Source: Sphingomonas sp. (lineage in GTDB: Bacteria > Pseudomonadota > Alphaproteobacteria > Sphingomonadales > Sphingomonadaceae). From it: 64,000 bases of DNA. This document shows positions 7,072 to 15,134 of the stretch, piece by piece. The notes under the pieces are model-generated. The model worked only from the letters and a program-made list of their open reading frames with translations, made no database searches and was not told the DNA's origin. The position numbers were made by a program, and so were the translations under genes. The stretch spans positions 186,001 through 250,000 of the forward strand of contig JAFKLY010000004.1 in NCBI GenBank assembly GCA_017304655.1, given 5' to 3'. Positions within the stretch are counted from its first letter, which is position 1, and each line of letters begins with the position of its first letter.

Positions 7072-8145
7072 ATGACCATGACCAACCGGACATTCCTGCG
7101 CCTCGCGCTTCTCCTGTGCGCGACCTCTCCCATGGCCGTTCTGGCCGCTCCCCCGGCTTTGCCGCTGGTCGAGCGGACCGCGGCGGATCACCTCGCCATC
7201 TCCTGGACATCGCGCGATCCGGTCGATGTGCTGGTGGCGGATCAAGCCGACGCGCCGCTTGCCAAAGCGCGCCTCATCTCGGCGGCGGACCGTGACGGGC
7301 AGGCGGCGATCGAGGGCGCCACCGCGTCGCGCACCTATGTGATTTTGCGCAACACGAGGACGGGCGAGCGCGTGCGGGTCGCCGAACGCGTATTGCCGCT
7401 GGAGACAGGGTCCAATTTCCGGGACATTGGCGGTTATGCGACAGCCAGTGGCAAGCATGTCCGCTGGGGCCTCATCTATCGCTCCGGGGCGTCCGCAATG
7501 CTGAGCCCAGCCGACCTCGGGCGCGTGAATGCGCTCGGCCTTGCCAATCTGGTCGACCTGCGCTCGGACGAAGAGCGTCAGCTTGCACCGACCAGGATCG
7601 ACGGCGTCCCTTATACGGCGGTCGGCTATTCGATGGCGGCCCTGCTCGCCGGCATGGGCAACGGCGTGCCGCAGAACGGCGTGGCCCTCTATCACAACTT
7701 CCCCACCCTGCTCGCGCCCCAGATGAAGGTCTTGTTCAATGTCCTCAAGCGCAACGAAGGTCCGGTCCAGTACAACTGTTCGGCCGGCCAGGACCGGACC
7801 GGCTTCGCCACAGCCCTGATTCTCTCGGCCTTGGGCGTACCACGCGAGACGATCTACAAGGACTATCTCCTCTCGGTGACGTATCGCAAGCCGGGGAACG
7901 AGATGCCGCGCATCGATCCCGCAAAGTACCCGGGCAATGCTGCGGCGCAGCTGTTCGCGCGCTATCAGGACAACCCAGCCTATCAAAAGCCGCAGCCCCT
8001 ACAGGAGGCGGGCGGGACGCCCTTTCTAAAGGGCGCATTCGACGAAATCGACGCCAAATGGGGCTCGGTCGAGGCCTATCTCGAAAAGGAAGTGGGCGTC
8101 ACCAAAGTCGATCTTGCGAGGTTGAAGATGCTCTATCTCGAATAA
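7072..8145 (+). CDS. Secreted protein-tyrosine-phosphatase family protein
   Basis: About 357 residues with a Sec signal peptide (MTMTNRTFLRLALLLCATSPMAVLA region). The catalytic loop is CSAGQDRTG with Cys236 as nucleophile and Arg242 as phosphate binder, and the upstream NFRDIGGY and VDLRSDEER segments are typical of the bacterial tyrosine-phosphatase family resembling LipA/MptpB. It should work in the periplasm on phosphotyrosine, phosphoinositide-like or small phosphate esters. It follows the TonB receptor by 8 bp on the same strand, implying an operon in which the receptor imports a phosphorylated compound or the pair shares regulation; that is inference. The ATG at 7072 is used, with an alternative at 7078. 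Confidence 0.88.
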   Translation: MTMTNRTFLRLALLLCATSPMAVLAAPPALPLVERTAADHLAISWTSRDPVDVLVADQADAPLAKARLISAADRDGQAAIEGATASRTYVILRNTRTGERVRVAERVLPLETGSNFRDIGGYATASGKHVRWGLIYRSGASAMLSPADLGRVNALGLANLVDLRSDEERQLAPTRIDGVPYTAVGYSMAALLAGMGNGVPQNGVALYHNFPTLLAPQMKVLFNVLKRNEGPVQYNCSAGQDRTGFATALILSALGVPRETIYKDYLLSVTYRKPGNEMPRIDPAKYPGNAAAQLFARYQDNPAYQKPQPLQEAGGTPFLKGAFDEIDAKWGSVEAYLEKEVGVTKVDLARLKMLYLE

Positions 8146-8333
8146 GGGACGACCCAGAAATAGCGGCCAGGAAATGGGCGCGTGGAAGCCGCAAAGGCTC
8201 CGCGCCCCAAACGTCAATGTCCTCCTAGAGCCGGCGCGAGGAAGTGCGGCGGCATATAGGCGAAGGGCACTGCTTCCTGGCAGCGAAGAAAGGAGCGGCG
8301 TCCAGCTTTTGCCGGACGGGCTTCCAACGCCTT

Positions 8334-9386
8334 TCAGAGCGGCTTTGCGAGTTGGACGGCCAGATCGCGCGCGGTGCGTGCTGCGCCCATCAAGGTTGCC
8401 GATCCGGGGCCACACCAATCGCCATAGCCGGCGAGCCAGAGGCGGGGCTCCCTGATCGCACGTTGCCCCGACACCAGGACGCGGCCATCGGCTTCGACAA
8501 TGTCGAGAGCGTCGAGATGGTCAAGCGCCGGACGAAAACCCGTGCACCAGATGATGGCATCCACGGCCGTTTCCCGCCCATCAGCCCAGACAACACCCGT
8601 CGGCGTCATCGAGACGAACGGGCGGACAGCGTTGAGCGCCCCGCGCTGCCGGGCCTCCTTGACCGGCGGCACCATGACGATGTCGCCTATACCGCCTACC
8701 GGCGGGTTATTTGAGCCCGTCTTGAGGCGGGCCGTGGCGCGCTCGAAGAGGACGCGGCCGTCGACATCGTCGGGTAGGTAAAGCGGCTCTTGCGTCGTGA
8801 CCCACATGGCGCGGGCGACCAGAGAGACTTCAGCCAGAATCTGCGCGCCACTATTGCCGCCGCCCACGACCAGCACCGACTGTCCGGCAAATGCGCCGGG
8901 ATCTGCATAATGGCTGGAATGGCGTTGGGTGCCTGTGAATGAAGCTCGTCCGGGAATGTCGGGGATAAAGGGCTTGGACCATGTCCCGGTGGCGCTGACG
9001 ACCTTGCCCGCTCGATACTCACCCCGATCGGAATGGATCACCAACGCGTCGGGCACGCGTTCGACGGACTGCACTTTTACGGGCCGCTCAATGGGCAGGC
9101 TGTAGCGCTCTTCATAGCGGGTCAGATAGTCGATCACGTCGTCGCGCGTGGGATATCCTTCACGCGTGGGCGGCGGCATCAGCCAGCCCGGAAGCGAACT
9201 ATATCCCGCCGGCGAGAAGAGCCGCAGCGAATCCCAGCCATGCCGCCAGGCGCCGCCTGGCCCCTCTTCGCGGTCGAGGATGAGAAAATCCGCGGACGCC
9301 CGATGCAGATAATATCCAAGCGCCAGCGCCATCTGTCCGCCACCGATGATGCCGATGTCGTGGGACGGCGCGCTCACGCGCGCCAC
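8334..9386 (-). CDS. FAD/NAD(P)-dependent flavin-containing monooxygenase, ArsO-like
   Basis: A 350-residue flavoprotein. The FAD-binding motif is [12 protein letters not shown] (residues 12-23) and the NAD(P)H motif [11 protein letters not shown] (around 175-185). Between them are [24 protein letters not shown] and [18 protein letters not shown], and a late ATG-like segment ([12 protein letters not shown]). This pattern matches single-component monooxygenases annotated ArsO, often found in arsenic clusters. No arsenic genes (arsR, arsB, arsC) are visible here, so the substrate is open. The 188-bp spacer to the phosphatase gene holds no recognisable gene. Confidence 0.82.
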   Translation of the reverse strand: MARVSAPSHDIGIIGGGQMALALGYYLHRASADFLILDREEGPGGAWRHGWDSLRLFSPAGYSSLPGWLMPPPTREGYPTRDDVIDYLTRYEERYSLPIERPVKVQSVERVPDALVIHSDRGEYRAGKVVSATGTWSKPFIPDIPGRASFTGTQRHSSHYADPGAFAGQSVLVVGGGNSGAQILAEVSLVARAMWVTTQEPLYLPDDVDGRVLFERATARLKTGSNNPPVGGIGDIVMVPPVKEARQRGALNAVRPFVSMTPTGVVWADGRETAVDAIIWCTGFRPALDHLDALDIVEADGRVLVSGQRAIREPRLWLAGYGDWCGPGSATLMGAARTARDLAVQLAKPL

Positions 9387-10016
9387 GCGCGACGATCCTT
9401 CACGTTTGCGAAACCGCCCGCAGGCGCGACCTTACCGTCAATCATGATGCCCTCATGCTCTTACCTATGCGCAAGCGACCCTATTTGGGCATTGACGTAT
9501 ATCAAGGGTGTCGTCGCGCTATCATCCCAGTAGGGGCCCTCTGGTCGACCGATATTCGAGTGGACGTAGAGGAAGCCCGCGTCGAGAGCCATGTTGAACG
9601 GGCGCGGTCTGCTGGCATGAGCCGACCGAAAGGGTGCCCCTCCTCGTCGATTTTGCGACATCCAAAGCATATCGTGCCATGCGCCCCGCCGGACGGCGGA
9701 CGGGCTCTCACGCGTGCCGCGCCAAGCCCCTGCGGGTCTTGGCCCTTCGGGTGTCGATCCCTGGCGCGAGGTGGACGCCGCTGACGCGGCGACATCTTTG
9801 ATAGGCCTCCCCTCAAAGCGGGTGAGCGGCGCTCCCGTCTGACCCCGTCGCGGCCCGCGGCAACCCGCGTCGCTACGCTCGCGGGTGCTTCACTGACGTT
9901 TCGCCCGCCAGAGCGGTGCCACGCGCCGCTGATCCGGGGTCCTGTGGTCGCTTTTGCCGCCCACCCCGCTTTGCGGGGGGCCTGTTGCGAAGGGGGGCAG
10001 ATCAAGGAGGATCGCC
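9387..10016. other. 630-bp non-coding interval at the left of the mobilizable element
   Basis: No convincing gene was found; the open frames here lack codon bias, good starts or recognisable domains. A CCCCGC-ttt-GCGGGG hairpin lies at 9964-9978, just before the ArdC ribosome-binding site. A 13-bp direct repeat (CCGAAAGGGTGCC) occurs at 9625-9637 and again at 10046-10058 inside ardC. The left limit of the element may lie in this interval, but no att copy was recognised. Confidence 0.5.
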
Positions 10017-11030
10017 ATGCGCCAAGCCACCAACCGTCAGACCAGCCGAAAGGGTGCCAAAGACCAAGCCGACGACGCCGCGACCGGCCCCGATCTCTAC
10101 GAAGCGGTCACCGCTCGCATCATCGGCGAGCTTGAGGCTGGCCGTTTTCCATGGGTGCAACCTTGGGGCCTACCGGGACCGGACAGCGCCGCGCTCGGTC
10201 TGCCCTACAACGCGCTGACCGGCCGCAGCTATTCCGGGATCAATATCCTGATCCTGTGGGGCGCGCTCTTCGAAAGCGGCTATGGCGCGCAGGGCTGGAT
10301 CACGTTCCGGCAGGCGCTGAGTGCCGGTGGCCATGTCCGCAGGGGCGAGCGGGGCGTCACGGTCGTCTATGCCGACCGCTTCATTCCCGAGGCCGAGAAG
10401 GAGCGGGCGCTGACGCAAGGCGGGGAGGCGAAGGCGATCCCGTTCCTCAAGCGCTTCACGGTCTTCAATGTCGATCAATGCGAGGGGCTGGTGCTCGAGC
10501 CGCCCGCCAATCTCTCGCCGCTCCCGGAACGGGACGTCGTCCCCTTGGGCGAAGCGGTGATCGCAGCCTCCGGCGTCGATTTCCGGATCGGCGGCAGCAA
10601 AGCCTATTACGCGCCCGCTACCGACGTCGTTCAGGTTCCGCCGCAGACCGCCTTCTTCGAGCAAATCAACTATTACCGCACCTGCCTGCACGAGCTGACC
10701 CATGCGACCGGTCACGCCAAGCGCCTGAACCGGACCCTCGCAAACAGCTTCGGCAGCAAGGATTATGCCCGCGAAGAGCTGGTCGCGGAAATGGGGTCCG
10801 CTTTCCTGTGTGCAGCCCTCGGCATCATGCCCACTGTGCGCCATGCCGACTATCTGGGCGCTTGGCTCGATGTGCTGCGCGAAGACAATCGCGCCATCGT
10901 CCGCGCCGCCAGTCAGGCGAGCAAGGCGGCTGACTGGCTGCTGGAACGCCTCTCCCAATCCGTTTCGCGCGCCGACCTGCCGATCCTCCGGATCGCAGAG
11001 GCAACGCCGCCCGAGCTTCCGCCCGAATAG
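10017..11030 (+). CDS. ardC: ArdC-type antirestriction protein (ssDNA-binding plus zincin-like domain)
   Basis: A 337-residue protein with the two ArdC parts. The N-terminal ssDNA-binding domain (residues about 20-140) contains LYEAVTARIIGELEAGRFPWVQPWG, YNALTGRSYSGINILILW and GWITFRQA. The C-terminal metallopeptidase-like domain has the zinc motif His225-Glu226-x-x-His229 (LHELTHATGH) and a downstream YAREELVAEMGSAFL segment with the third ligand. ArdC protects incoming single-stranded plasmid DNA from host enzymes during conjugation. The ATG at 10017 follows AAGGAGG by 6 nt, an excellent ribosome-binding site. It is the first gene of the mobilizable element and precedes the ParB-like gene. 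Confidence 0.9.
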   Translation: MRQATNRQTSRKGAKDQADDAATGPDLYEAVTARIIGELEAGRFPWVQPWGLPGPDSAALGLPYNALTGRSYSGINILILWGALFESGYGAQGWITFRQALSAGGHVRRGERGVTVVYADRFIPEAEKERALTQGGEAKAIPFLKRFTVFNVDQCEGLVLEPPANLSPLPERDVVPLGEAVIAASGVDFRIGGSKAYYAPATDVVQVPPQTAFFEQINYYRTCLHELTHATGHAKRLNRTLANSFGSKDYAREELVAEMGSAFLCAALGIMPTVRHADYLGAWLDVLREDNRAIVRAASQASKAADWLLERLSQSVSRADLPILRIAEATPPELPPE

Positions 11031-11065
11031 GCGGATGACGCGCGGCGCGTCTCGCCGCAAGCAAA

Positions 11066-11103
11066 GCCGGTCCATCGATGCGTTGGAACCGCGATGGACC
11101 GGC
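11066..11103. promoter_or_regulatory. Perfect 12-bp inverted repeat before the ParB-like gene
   Basis: GCCGGTCCATCG and CGATGGACCGGC flank a 14-nt spacer, ending 21 bp before the ATG at 11125. Right after it, ACACT and AGTGT pair around the AGGAG ribosome-binding site of the same gene. It may be a terminator of ardC without a T-run, an operator for the ParB-like protein, or a centromere-like site; the first and second are equally plausible. Confidence 0.5.
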
Positions 11104-11124
11104 ACACTATAGGAGTGTGTTCTC

Positions 11125-12888
11125 ATGAAACTCGATTTTATCAGCCTCGACAAGCTGCTCATCGCCAAGACCAATATGCGCCACGGCAAGCAGCCCGACC
11201 TTTGCGACATATTGCCCACCATCCGGGCACGCGGCGTCCTCCAATCCCTGATCGTCCGCCCGCATGGCGACACCGACCTGTTCGAGGTCCTCGCGGGCAG
11301 CCGTCGTTATCGCGCATCGATGATCGTTGCCGAAGAGCGTCGCGTAAACGGCGATCCCGAGCCGGTCATGCTCCCCTGCGCCATATTGGACGCCGGGGAC
11401 GATGCCGCCGCCGTCGAAGCCTCGCTCATCGAAAATCAGGCGCGGCTCGATCCCGACGAGATGACCCGGTGGGAAGGGTTCGTGCGGCTGATCAAGGAAG
11501 GGCGATCCCCCGAGGATATCGCCGCGACGTTCGGGCTTCCCGACCTTGCCGTGCGCCGCATCCTCGCGCTCGGCAATCTCCTGCCGCGCATTCGCACCCT
11601 CTACCGCAAGGGGGACATTGATGGGGCCAGCATCCGGCATCTCACCCTTGCCAGCAAGAGCCAGCAACGCGACTGGCTGGCCTTGGTCGACGATCCCAAT
11701 GTCCGCGCGCCCACCGGCCAGATGCTGCGCAACTGGCTGTTCGGCGGCCAGTCAATCTCGGTCAAGCAGGCCCTGTTCGATCTCGCCACCTATGAGGGCG
11801 TCATCGTGGCAGACCTGTTCGGCGAGGGCGGCTATTTCGGGGACAAGGACGCCTTCTGGGCGGCTCAGAATGCCGCCATTGCCGAGCGGCGCGACGCGTA
11901 TCTGGTCGAGGGCTGGCGCGAGGTCGTTTGCCTCGAACCGGGCGAAACCTTCCACACATGGCAGCATAACAAGGCGCCCAAGCGCAAGGGCGGGCGGGTC
12001 TATATCGCGACCCGGTCGAGCGGCGAGGTCACCTTCCACGAAGGCTATGTAACCGAGAAGGAAGCCCGCGCCATCGCCAAGGGCGAAACCATCGAGAGCG
12101 GGACCAAACCGGTTCGCCCCGAACTCTCGACGTCGATGGTGAACTATATCGACCTGCATCGTCATGCAGCGGCGCGCGCGGCCTTGCTTGCCTCGCCGCC
12201 GCTCGCCCTGCGCCTCATGCTCGCTCATCTGATCCTCGGCTCGCCCCTCTGGTCGGTGCGGGTCGAGAGTCAGATCGCGCGCAACGATGCGACCACCGAG
12301 AGCGTCGAGGTCAGCGCAGGCGAAGTGCTGTTCGACACAAGGCGACGGGACGCCCTGGCTTCCCTCTCCCTGTCCCCCGAGCAAGGCACTTTGGTTCGCA
12401 GCCATGTCACGTTCGCGACGCTGTTCGCCAAGCTTGCGGAACTCGACGATGACAGCGTGATGCAAATCGTTGCGCTCAGCATGGGCGAGACGCTGAGCGC
12501 CGGAAGCGAGGCAGTGGAGTTGATCGGCCTGCAACTGGAGGTCGATATGGCCGACTGGTGGGAAGCGGACGACGCTCTGTTCGATCTGATCCGCGACCGG
12601 GCGTTGCTCGTGGAAATGGTCGGTGAGGTCGCGGGATCGGTGGTCGCGCAGGCCAACAAGGCGGAAAAGACCAAGGTCTTGAAGCAGATCATCCGCGACC
12701 ATCTGGACGGGGCCGGCGGGCGTGCGAGGCGCGTGCGGTGGGTGCCGCGCTGGATGCAGTTCCCGCCTGCTGCCTACACCGAACGGGGCGGCGTTCCGAC
12801 GATCACCGCGCATGCACGGGCGACGTTCATCCTGCCGGACCATGAGGTGCCCTTCGTCACGGACGAGGAAGACCGGCTCGCAGCCTGA
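11125..12888 (+). CDS. ParB/RepB/Spo0J-family protein of the mobile element
   Basis: A 587-residue protein. The N-terminal ParB/sulfiredoxin-like domain (residues about 1-110) contains LLIAKTNMRHG, the GVLQSLIVRP turn, the EVLAGSRRYRA motif and SLIENQARLDPDEM. A helix-turn-helix follows (RSPEDIAATFGLPDLAVRRILALGNL). The long C-terminal part (250-587) has no recognised domain. Such stand-alone ParB-like proteins occur in alphaproteobacterial plasmids and integrative elements without a ParA partner, and none is present here. It may act as a nucleoid-like regulator or CTP-dependent clamp; this is inference. A strong hairpin terminator follows at 12894-12928. Confidence 0.85.
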   Translation: MKLDFISLDKLLIAKTNMRHGKQPDLCDILPTIRARGVLQSLIVRPHGDTDLFEVLAGSRRYRASMIVAEERRVNGDPEPVMLPCAILDAGDDAAAVEASLIENQARLDPDEMTRWEGFVRLIKEGRSPEDIAATFGLPDLAVRRILALGNLLPRIRTLYRKGDIDGASIRHLTLASKSQQRDWLALVDDPNVRAPTGQMLRNWLFGGQSISVKQALFDLATYEGVIVADLFGEGGYFGDKDAFWAAQNAAIAERRDAYLVEGWREVVCLEPGETFHTWQHNKAPKRKGGRVYIATRSSGEVTFHEGYVTEKEARAIAKGETIESGTKPVRPELSTSMVNYIDLHRHAAARAALLASPPLALRLMLAHLILGSPLWSVRVESQIARNDATTESVEVSAGEVLFDTRRRDALASLSLSPEQGTLVRSHVTFATLFAKLAELDDDSVMQIVALSMGETLSAGSEAVELIGLQLEVDMADWWEADDALFDLIRDRALLVEMVGEVAGSVVAQANKAEKTKVLKQIIRDHLDGAGGRARRVRWVPRWMQFPPAAYTERGGVPTITAHARATFILPDHEVPFVTDEEDRLAA

Positions 12889-12893
12889 CACGG

Positions 12894-12928
12894 GGAGGGC
12901 GGCGCTACACAAGCGTCGCCCTCCTTTT
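12894..12928 (+). terminator. Intrinsic terminator after the ParB-like gene
   Basis: A 13-bp stem (GGAGGGCGGCGCT with AGCGTCGCCCTCC, one G-U pair) and a 5-nt loop are followed at once by TTTT. It starts 6 bp after the stop codon, so the ParB-like gene is probably transcribed separately from the small genes downstream. Confidence 0.85.
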
Positions 12929-12958
12929 CCAATCCTGTGTCAAAGATCGGAGGATATC

Positions 12959-13430
12959 ATGGCAGATCGTGTCTCAGCATCGATCGAACTGGGCGGAACG
13001 CTCAACGCCGGTCAGTTTGAAGAGCTTGTCGAGATCATCGCATGCGAAGGTCTCTCAATCGAATGGGATGGTGACCCTTTCGAACCGCGCCATCGCATCG
13101 AGGGTCAGTCGCTCACCCTACTATGCGCATCAGGTTGCCGGAGGGACGTTCGAACAACTGGAAGACTGGTGCGTGGAGCAACGATTGTCCTTCGCCCGCT
13201 GGTGCGGCGGCTATCCCGGATCATGGGGACCGCAACGGGTTATGTTCACCGCAGACGGGTACGCCTGCGATGAAGAGGATCATATCGTGGTGCCCCGCGA
13301 GACGGTCGAAAAATTGGCGTCGTTCGAGGCGGTCATCGCCTATTTCGACAGGGCCGATTTCAAGGTGCCGCCGTTCGTCATCACCGACGAACCGCCGACC
13401 GCCTCGAACGACGCAGGGGACGCGCCATGA
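12959..13430 (+). pseudogene. Small element gene broken by a single-base frameshift
   Basis: Two frames join into one plausible protein of about 156 residues. The ATG at 12959 (after GGAGG) gives MADRVSASIELGGTLN… and continues to …RIEGQSLTL. The next frame then carries YAHQVAGGTFEQLEDWCVEQ and runs, with good codon use, to the stop at 13428-13430. The shift lies at about 13117-13123 and fits one inserted base. I do not know the family; the second part is rich in aromatic and acidic residues. It could be a real disruption, programmed frameshifting or a sequencing error. The following gene starts by ATGA overlap, so the two were a translational unit. Confidence 0.7.
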
Positions 13431-13627
13431 AGCACAAGATCATGGTGACGCAGCACCTGAAGGTCGAGACATGGACGCTCGTCGAGGTGGAGGGAGCGAC
13501 CCTGACGGACGCCATCGAGGCGCTGGACAATGGCGAGGTCGACCTCCCTTCCGCCGTCGACGATATCGACAATGTCTGGATCGTCGAGCGGTGCAGCCTC
13601 GAACATGAGGATTATTCGCCAGCCTGA
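13427..13627 (+). CDS. Small acidic protein of the mobile element
   Basis: A 66-residue acidic protein (MKHKIMVTQHLKVETWTLVE… ending EHEDYSPA) whose ATG overlaps the stop of the frameshifted gene upstream. The pattern of β-strand-like VETWTLVEVEGATL followed by a short helix (DAIEALDNGEV) suggests a compact αβ fold. No function is recognised. The overlap and codon use support a real gene that belonged to a two-gene unit with its damaged neighbour. Confidence 0.65.
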   Translation: MKHKIMVTQHLKVETWTLVEVEGATLTDAIEALDNGEVDLPSAVDDIDNVWIVERCSLEHEDYSPA

Positions 13628-13649
13628 CCAAGCACCGGCTCGCTCGCGT

Positions 13650-13677
13650 GCCGGGCAACCCCGTCGGGTTGCCCGGC
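13650..13677 (+). terminator. Strong GC hairpin after the small acidic gene
   Basis: A perfect 12-bp stem (GCCGGGCAACCC with GGGTTGCCCGGC) with loop CGTC lies 22 bp after the stop. No T-run follows, so it may be a Rho-assisted terminator or an RNA-stabilising hairpin. The remaining 223 bp to the next gene show no gene. Confidence 0.5.
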
Positions 13678-13900
13678 GCTACGCATTGCCGGTTCCGGAG
13701 GGAGCAATCTCTCATAGATATCCCAGTCTGGCAGACCGCCTGTCGCCGCCTCAAGGATCGGTGGCCCCCCCAATTTTGCCGGCTGCGCCAACAAAATCGG
13801 TTCCCCCACCGCCCGCTGCGCGGTCGCCTTTGGCGATCCTTGACCCGGCCTTGCCGGCCCGCCGCCCGCCTCGCGTCATTCAAGACAAGAGGAGATTTCC

Positions 13901-14116
13901 ATGCAGATCACCGAGCGATCCCACAGCCAAGCCTATCATGCCGCCATCGCCCTGGCCGAACGCCGCGCGCGACACAGCTACTATGACCAGCATGTCATCA
14001 AAGACCGCGAGGCGGGCTATCTCGTCATCGACGAAGGGGATCATCCCCTGCTGCCAGAATGGATGATCGACGCGGTCGTTCATACCGTGGCGGGCACCCT
14101 CATCGACGAATATTGA
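13901..14116 (+). CDS. Small hypothetical protein of the mobile element
   Basis: A 71-residue protein (MQITERSHSQAYHAAIALAERRARH… VAGTLIDEY) with GAGGAG 6 nt before the ATG. An N-terminal amphipathic helix and an EAGYLVIDEGDHPLLPEWM segment are visible, but no known domain. The good ribosome-binding site and codon use make it a likely real gene. Its position between the ParB-like gene and the transfer genes is typical of the small accessory genes of plasmid-derived islands. Confidence 0.6.
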   Translation: MQITERSHSQAYHAAIALAERRARHSYYDQHVIKDREAGYLVIDEGDHPLLPEWMIDAVVHTVAGTLIDEY

Positions 14117-14163
14117 GGACAGACCGAAGGGGAGGGGCTGGTGAAGCCTCTCCCTCGGCCCCT

Positions 14164-14400
14164 TCATGCTTTGACGGAAAGCGGGGTCAGCGCAGCGATC
14201 GACATCGCCCCGCCAAGCCGGATCGCCTGGGTCAACAAGTCGCGAAATTCGCGCTCGGTCAGGGTCTCAACGGCAAGGTCCAGCACGATAGCACCATATT
14301 TGCCGCGTAGCGCGCGACGGACTTCGATGATCTCGTCGCCGACCTTGCGCTGCCTGGCTTCAAGATCGGCCAGACGCTCGCGTTCACTCATTTTGGGCAT
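14164..14400 (-). CDS. Small basic/coiled-coil protein, the only minus-strand gene of the element
   Basis: A 78-residue protein (MPKMSERERLADLEARQRKVGDE…) with a strongly helical, charged N-terminal half (about residues 4-35) that could form a coiled coil. It ends with a small hydrophobic stretch (AIRLGGAMSIAAL). The ATG at 14400 is favoured by GAGGAAG 5 nt upstream over the GTG two codons earlier. It faces away from the transfer genes across the repeat-rich spacer 14401-14831, the usual layout of a mobilization-accessory gene beside an origin of transfer. No family is recognised. Confidence 0.6.
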   Translation of the reverse strand: MPKMSERERLADLEARQRKVGDEIIEVRRALRGKYGAIVLDLAVETLTEREFRDLLTQAIRLGGAMSIAALTPLSVKA

Positions 14401-14831
14401 GGTCACTTCCTCATGGGGAAGTCTGCCCGCCGTCCTTGATTATCGCTGTTCGCCTGTCGCCGATCAACCGCAAAGAGAAGGCAAGGAAGTGCCGCGCCCC
14501 TACCCGGTCGAGGCAACGCAGCGATAGGATCGCTGCGCAGGAAAGGACGCACGCCTGAAGCGTTTGTAATGCACCCCACGCACGGGTGCTGTCCAGCAAT
14601 TCATCGTGTATTTATAGTAGTTTATCGGCGGCACAGAATGGCAGCCATTTTGACGCAGTTTGGCTGTCAGTGGCAGCCAGTCGATGGGCGTGGTCGATCC
14701 AAGTCTTTGATCTTCCTTGGCGCTAACCAAATACTGCGGCTGCCAGCACAAATCCTTGAGATTAGGCGCTAATGCTGGTATGATTGCTCCGCTTCATCGT
14801 GATCGTCAGGGTGCCAGAGCGGAGTCTCGCC
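14401..14831. other. Repeat-rich spacer, candidate origin of transfer
   Basis: 431 bp between divergent genes. TGGCAGCCA occurs at 14639-14647 and 14671-14679, and its inverted form GGCTGCCA at 14738-14745; GGCGCTAA occurs at 14719-14726 and 14765-14772. The stretch 14600-14790 is more A+T-rich than its surroundings. A relaxase origin usually lies beside the genes for the accessory DNA-binding protein and the relaxase, which start here at 14832. No nick site was identified. Confidence 0.4.
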
Positions 14832-15134
14832 TTGGCCCGTATTACCATCCGCGTCGATGACGCCCTCTTCATGCGGCTTGATGCCCGCGCTCGCGATGCG
14901 GGCACACCCACGGCAACTTATTGCCGCAACATCCTCGAACGCTTCGAGGGCACCGACCCGTCGGGATACCACGCGCGCTTCGATGAACTCCACGCGACCG
15001 GCATCCAGACCCTTGCGATCCTCGCCGCCTCGGTCGGTAAGCGCTCTCCAGACATTCTCGAGCAGGGGCTTGCCGACGCGCGACGCCTGCTCCGGGAAAG
15101 GGGGCTGCTCGATCCAGAGCAGGACCAGGCGTGA
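14832..15134 (+). CDS. Ribbon-helix-helix protein, probable relaxosome accessory factor
   Basis: About 100 residues. The N-terminus (ARITIRVDDALFMRLDARARDAGTPTATYCRNILERFEG) is a ribbon-helix-helix domain: a short β-strand (ITIRV) and two helices. The C-terminal part is a helical tail. The TTG at 14832 was chosen since GGAG precedes it by 7 nt and it places the β-strand at the N-terminus; the longer open frame starts upstream in the repeat region. It overlaps the coupling-protein gene (GTGA), so the two are translated together. Proteins of this kind bind oriT and recruit the relaxase; that role is inferred from position. Confidence 0.72.
   Translation: MARITIRVDDALFMRLDARARDAGTPTATYCRNILERFEGTDPSGYHARFDELHATGIQTLAILAASVGKRSPDILEQGLADARRLLRERGLLDPEQDQA

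Noticed and set aside
9502..10005. 167-codon minus-strand frame upstream of ardC
   Set aside because: Arg/Pro/Ser-rich with no domain or start signal; typical of a shadow in GC-rich non-coding DNA.
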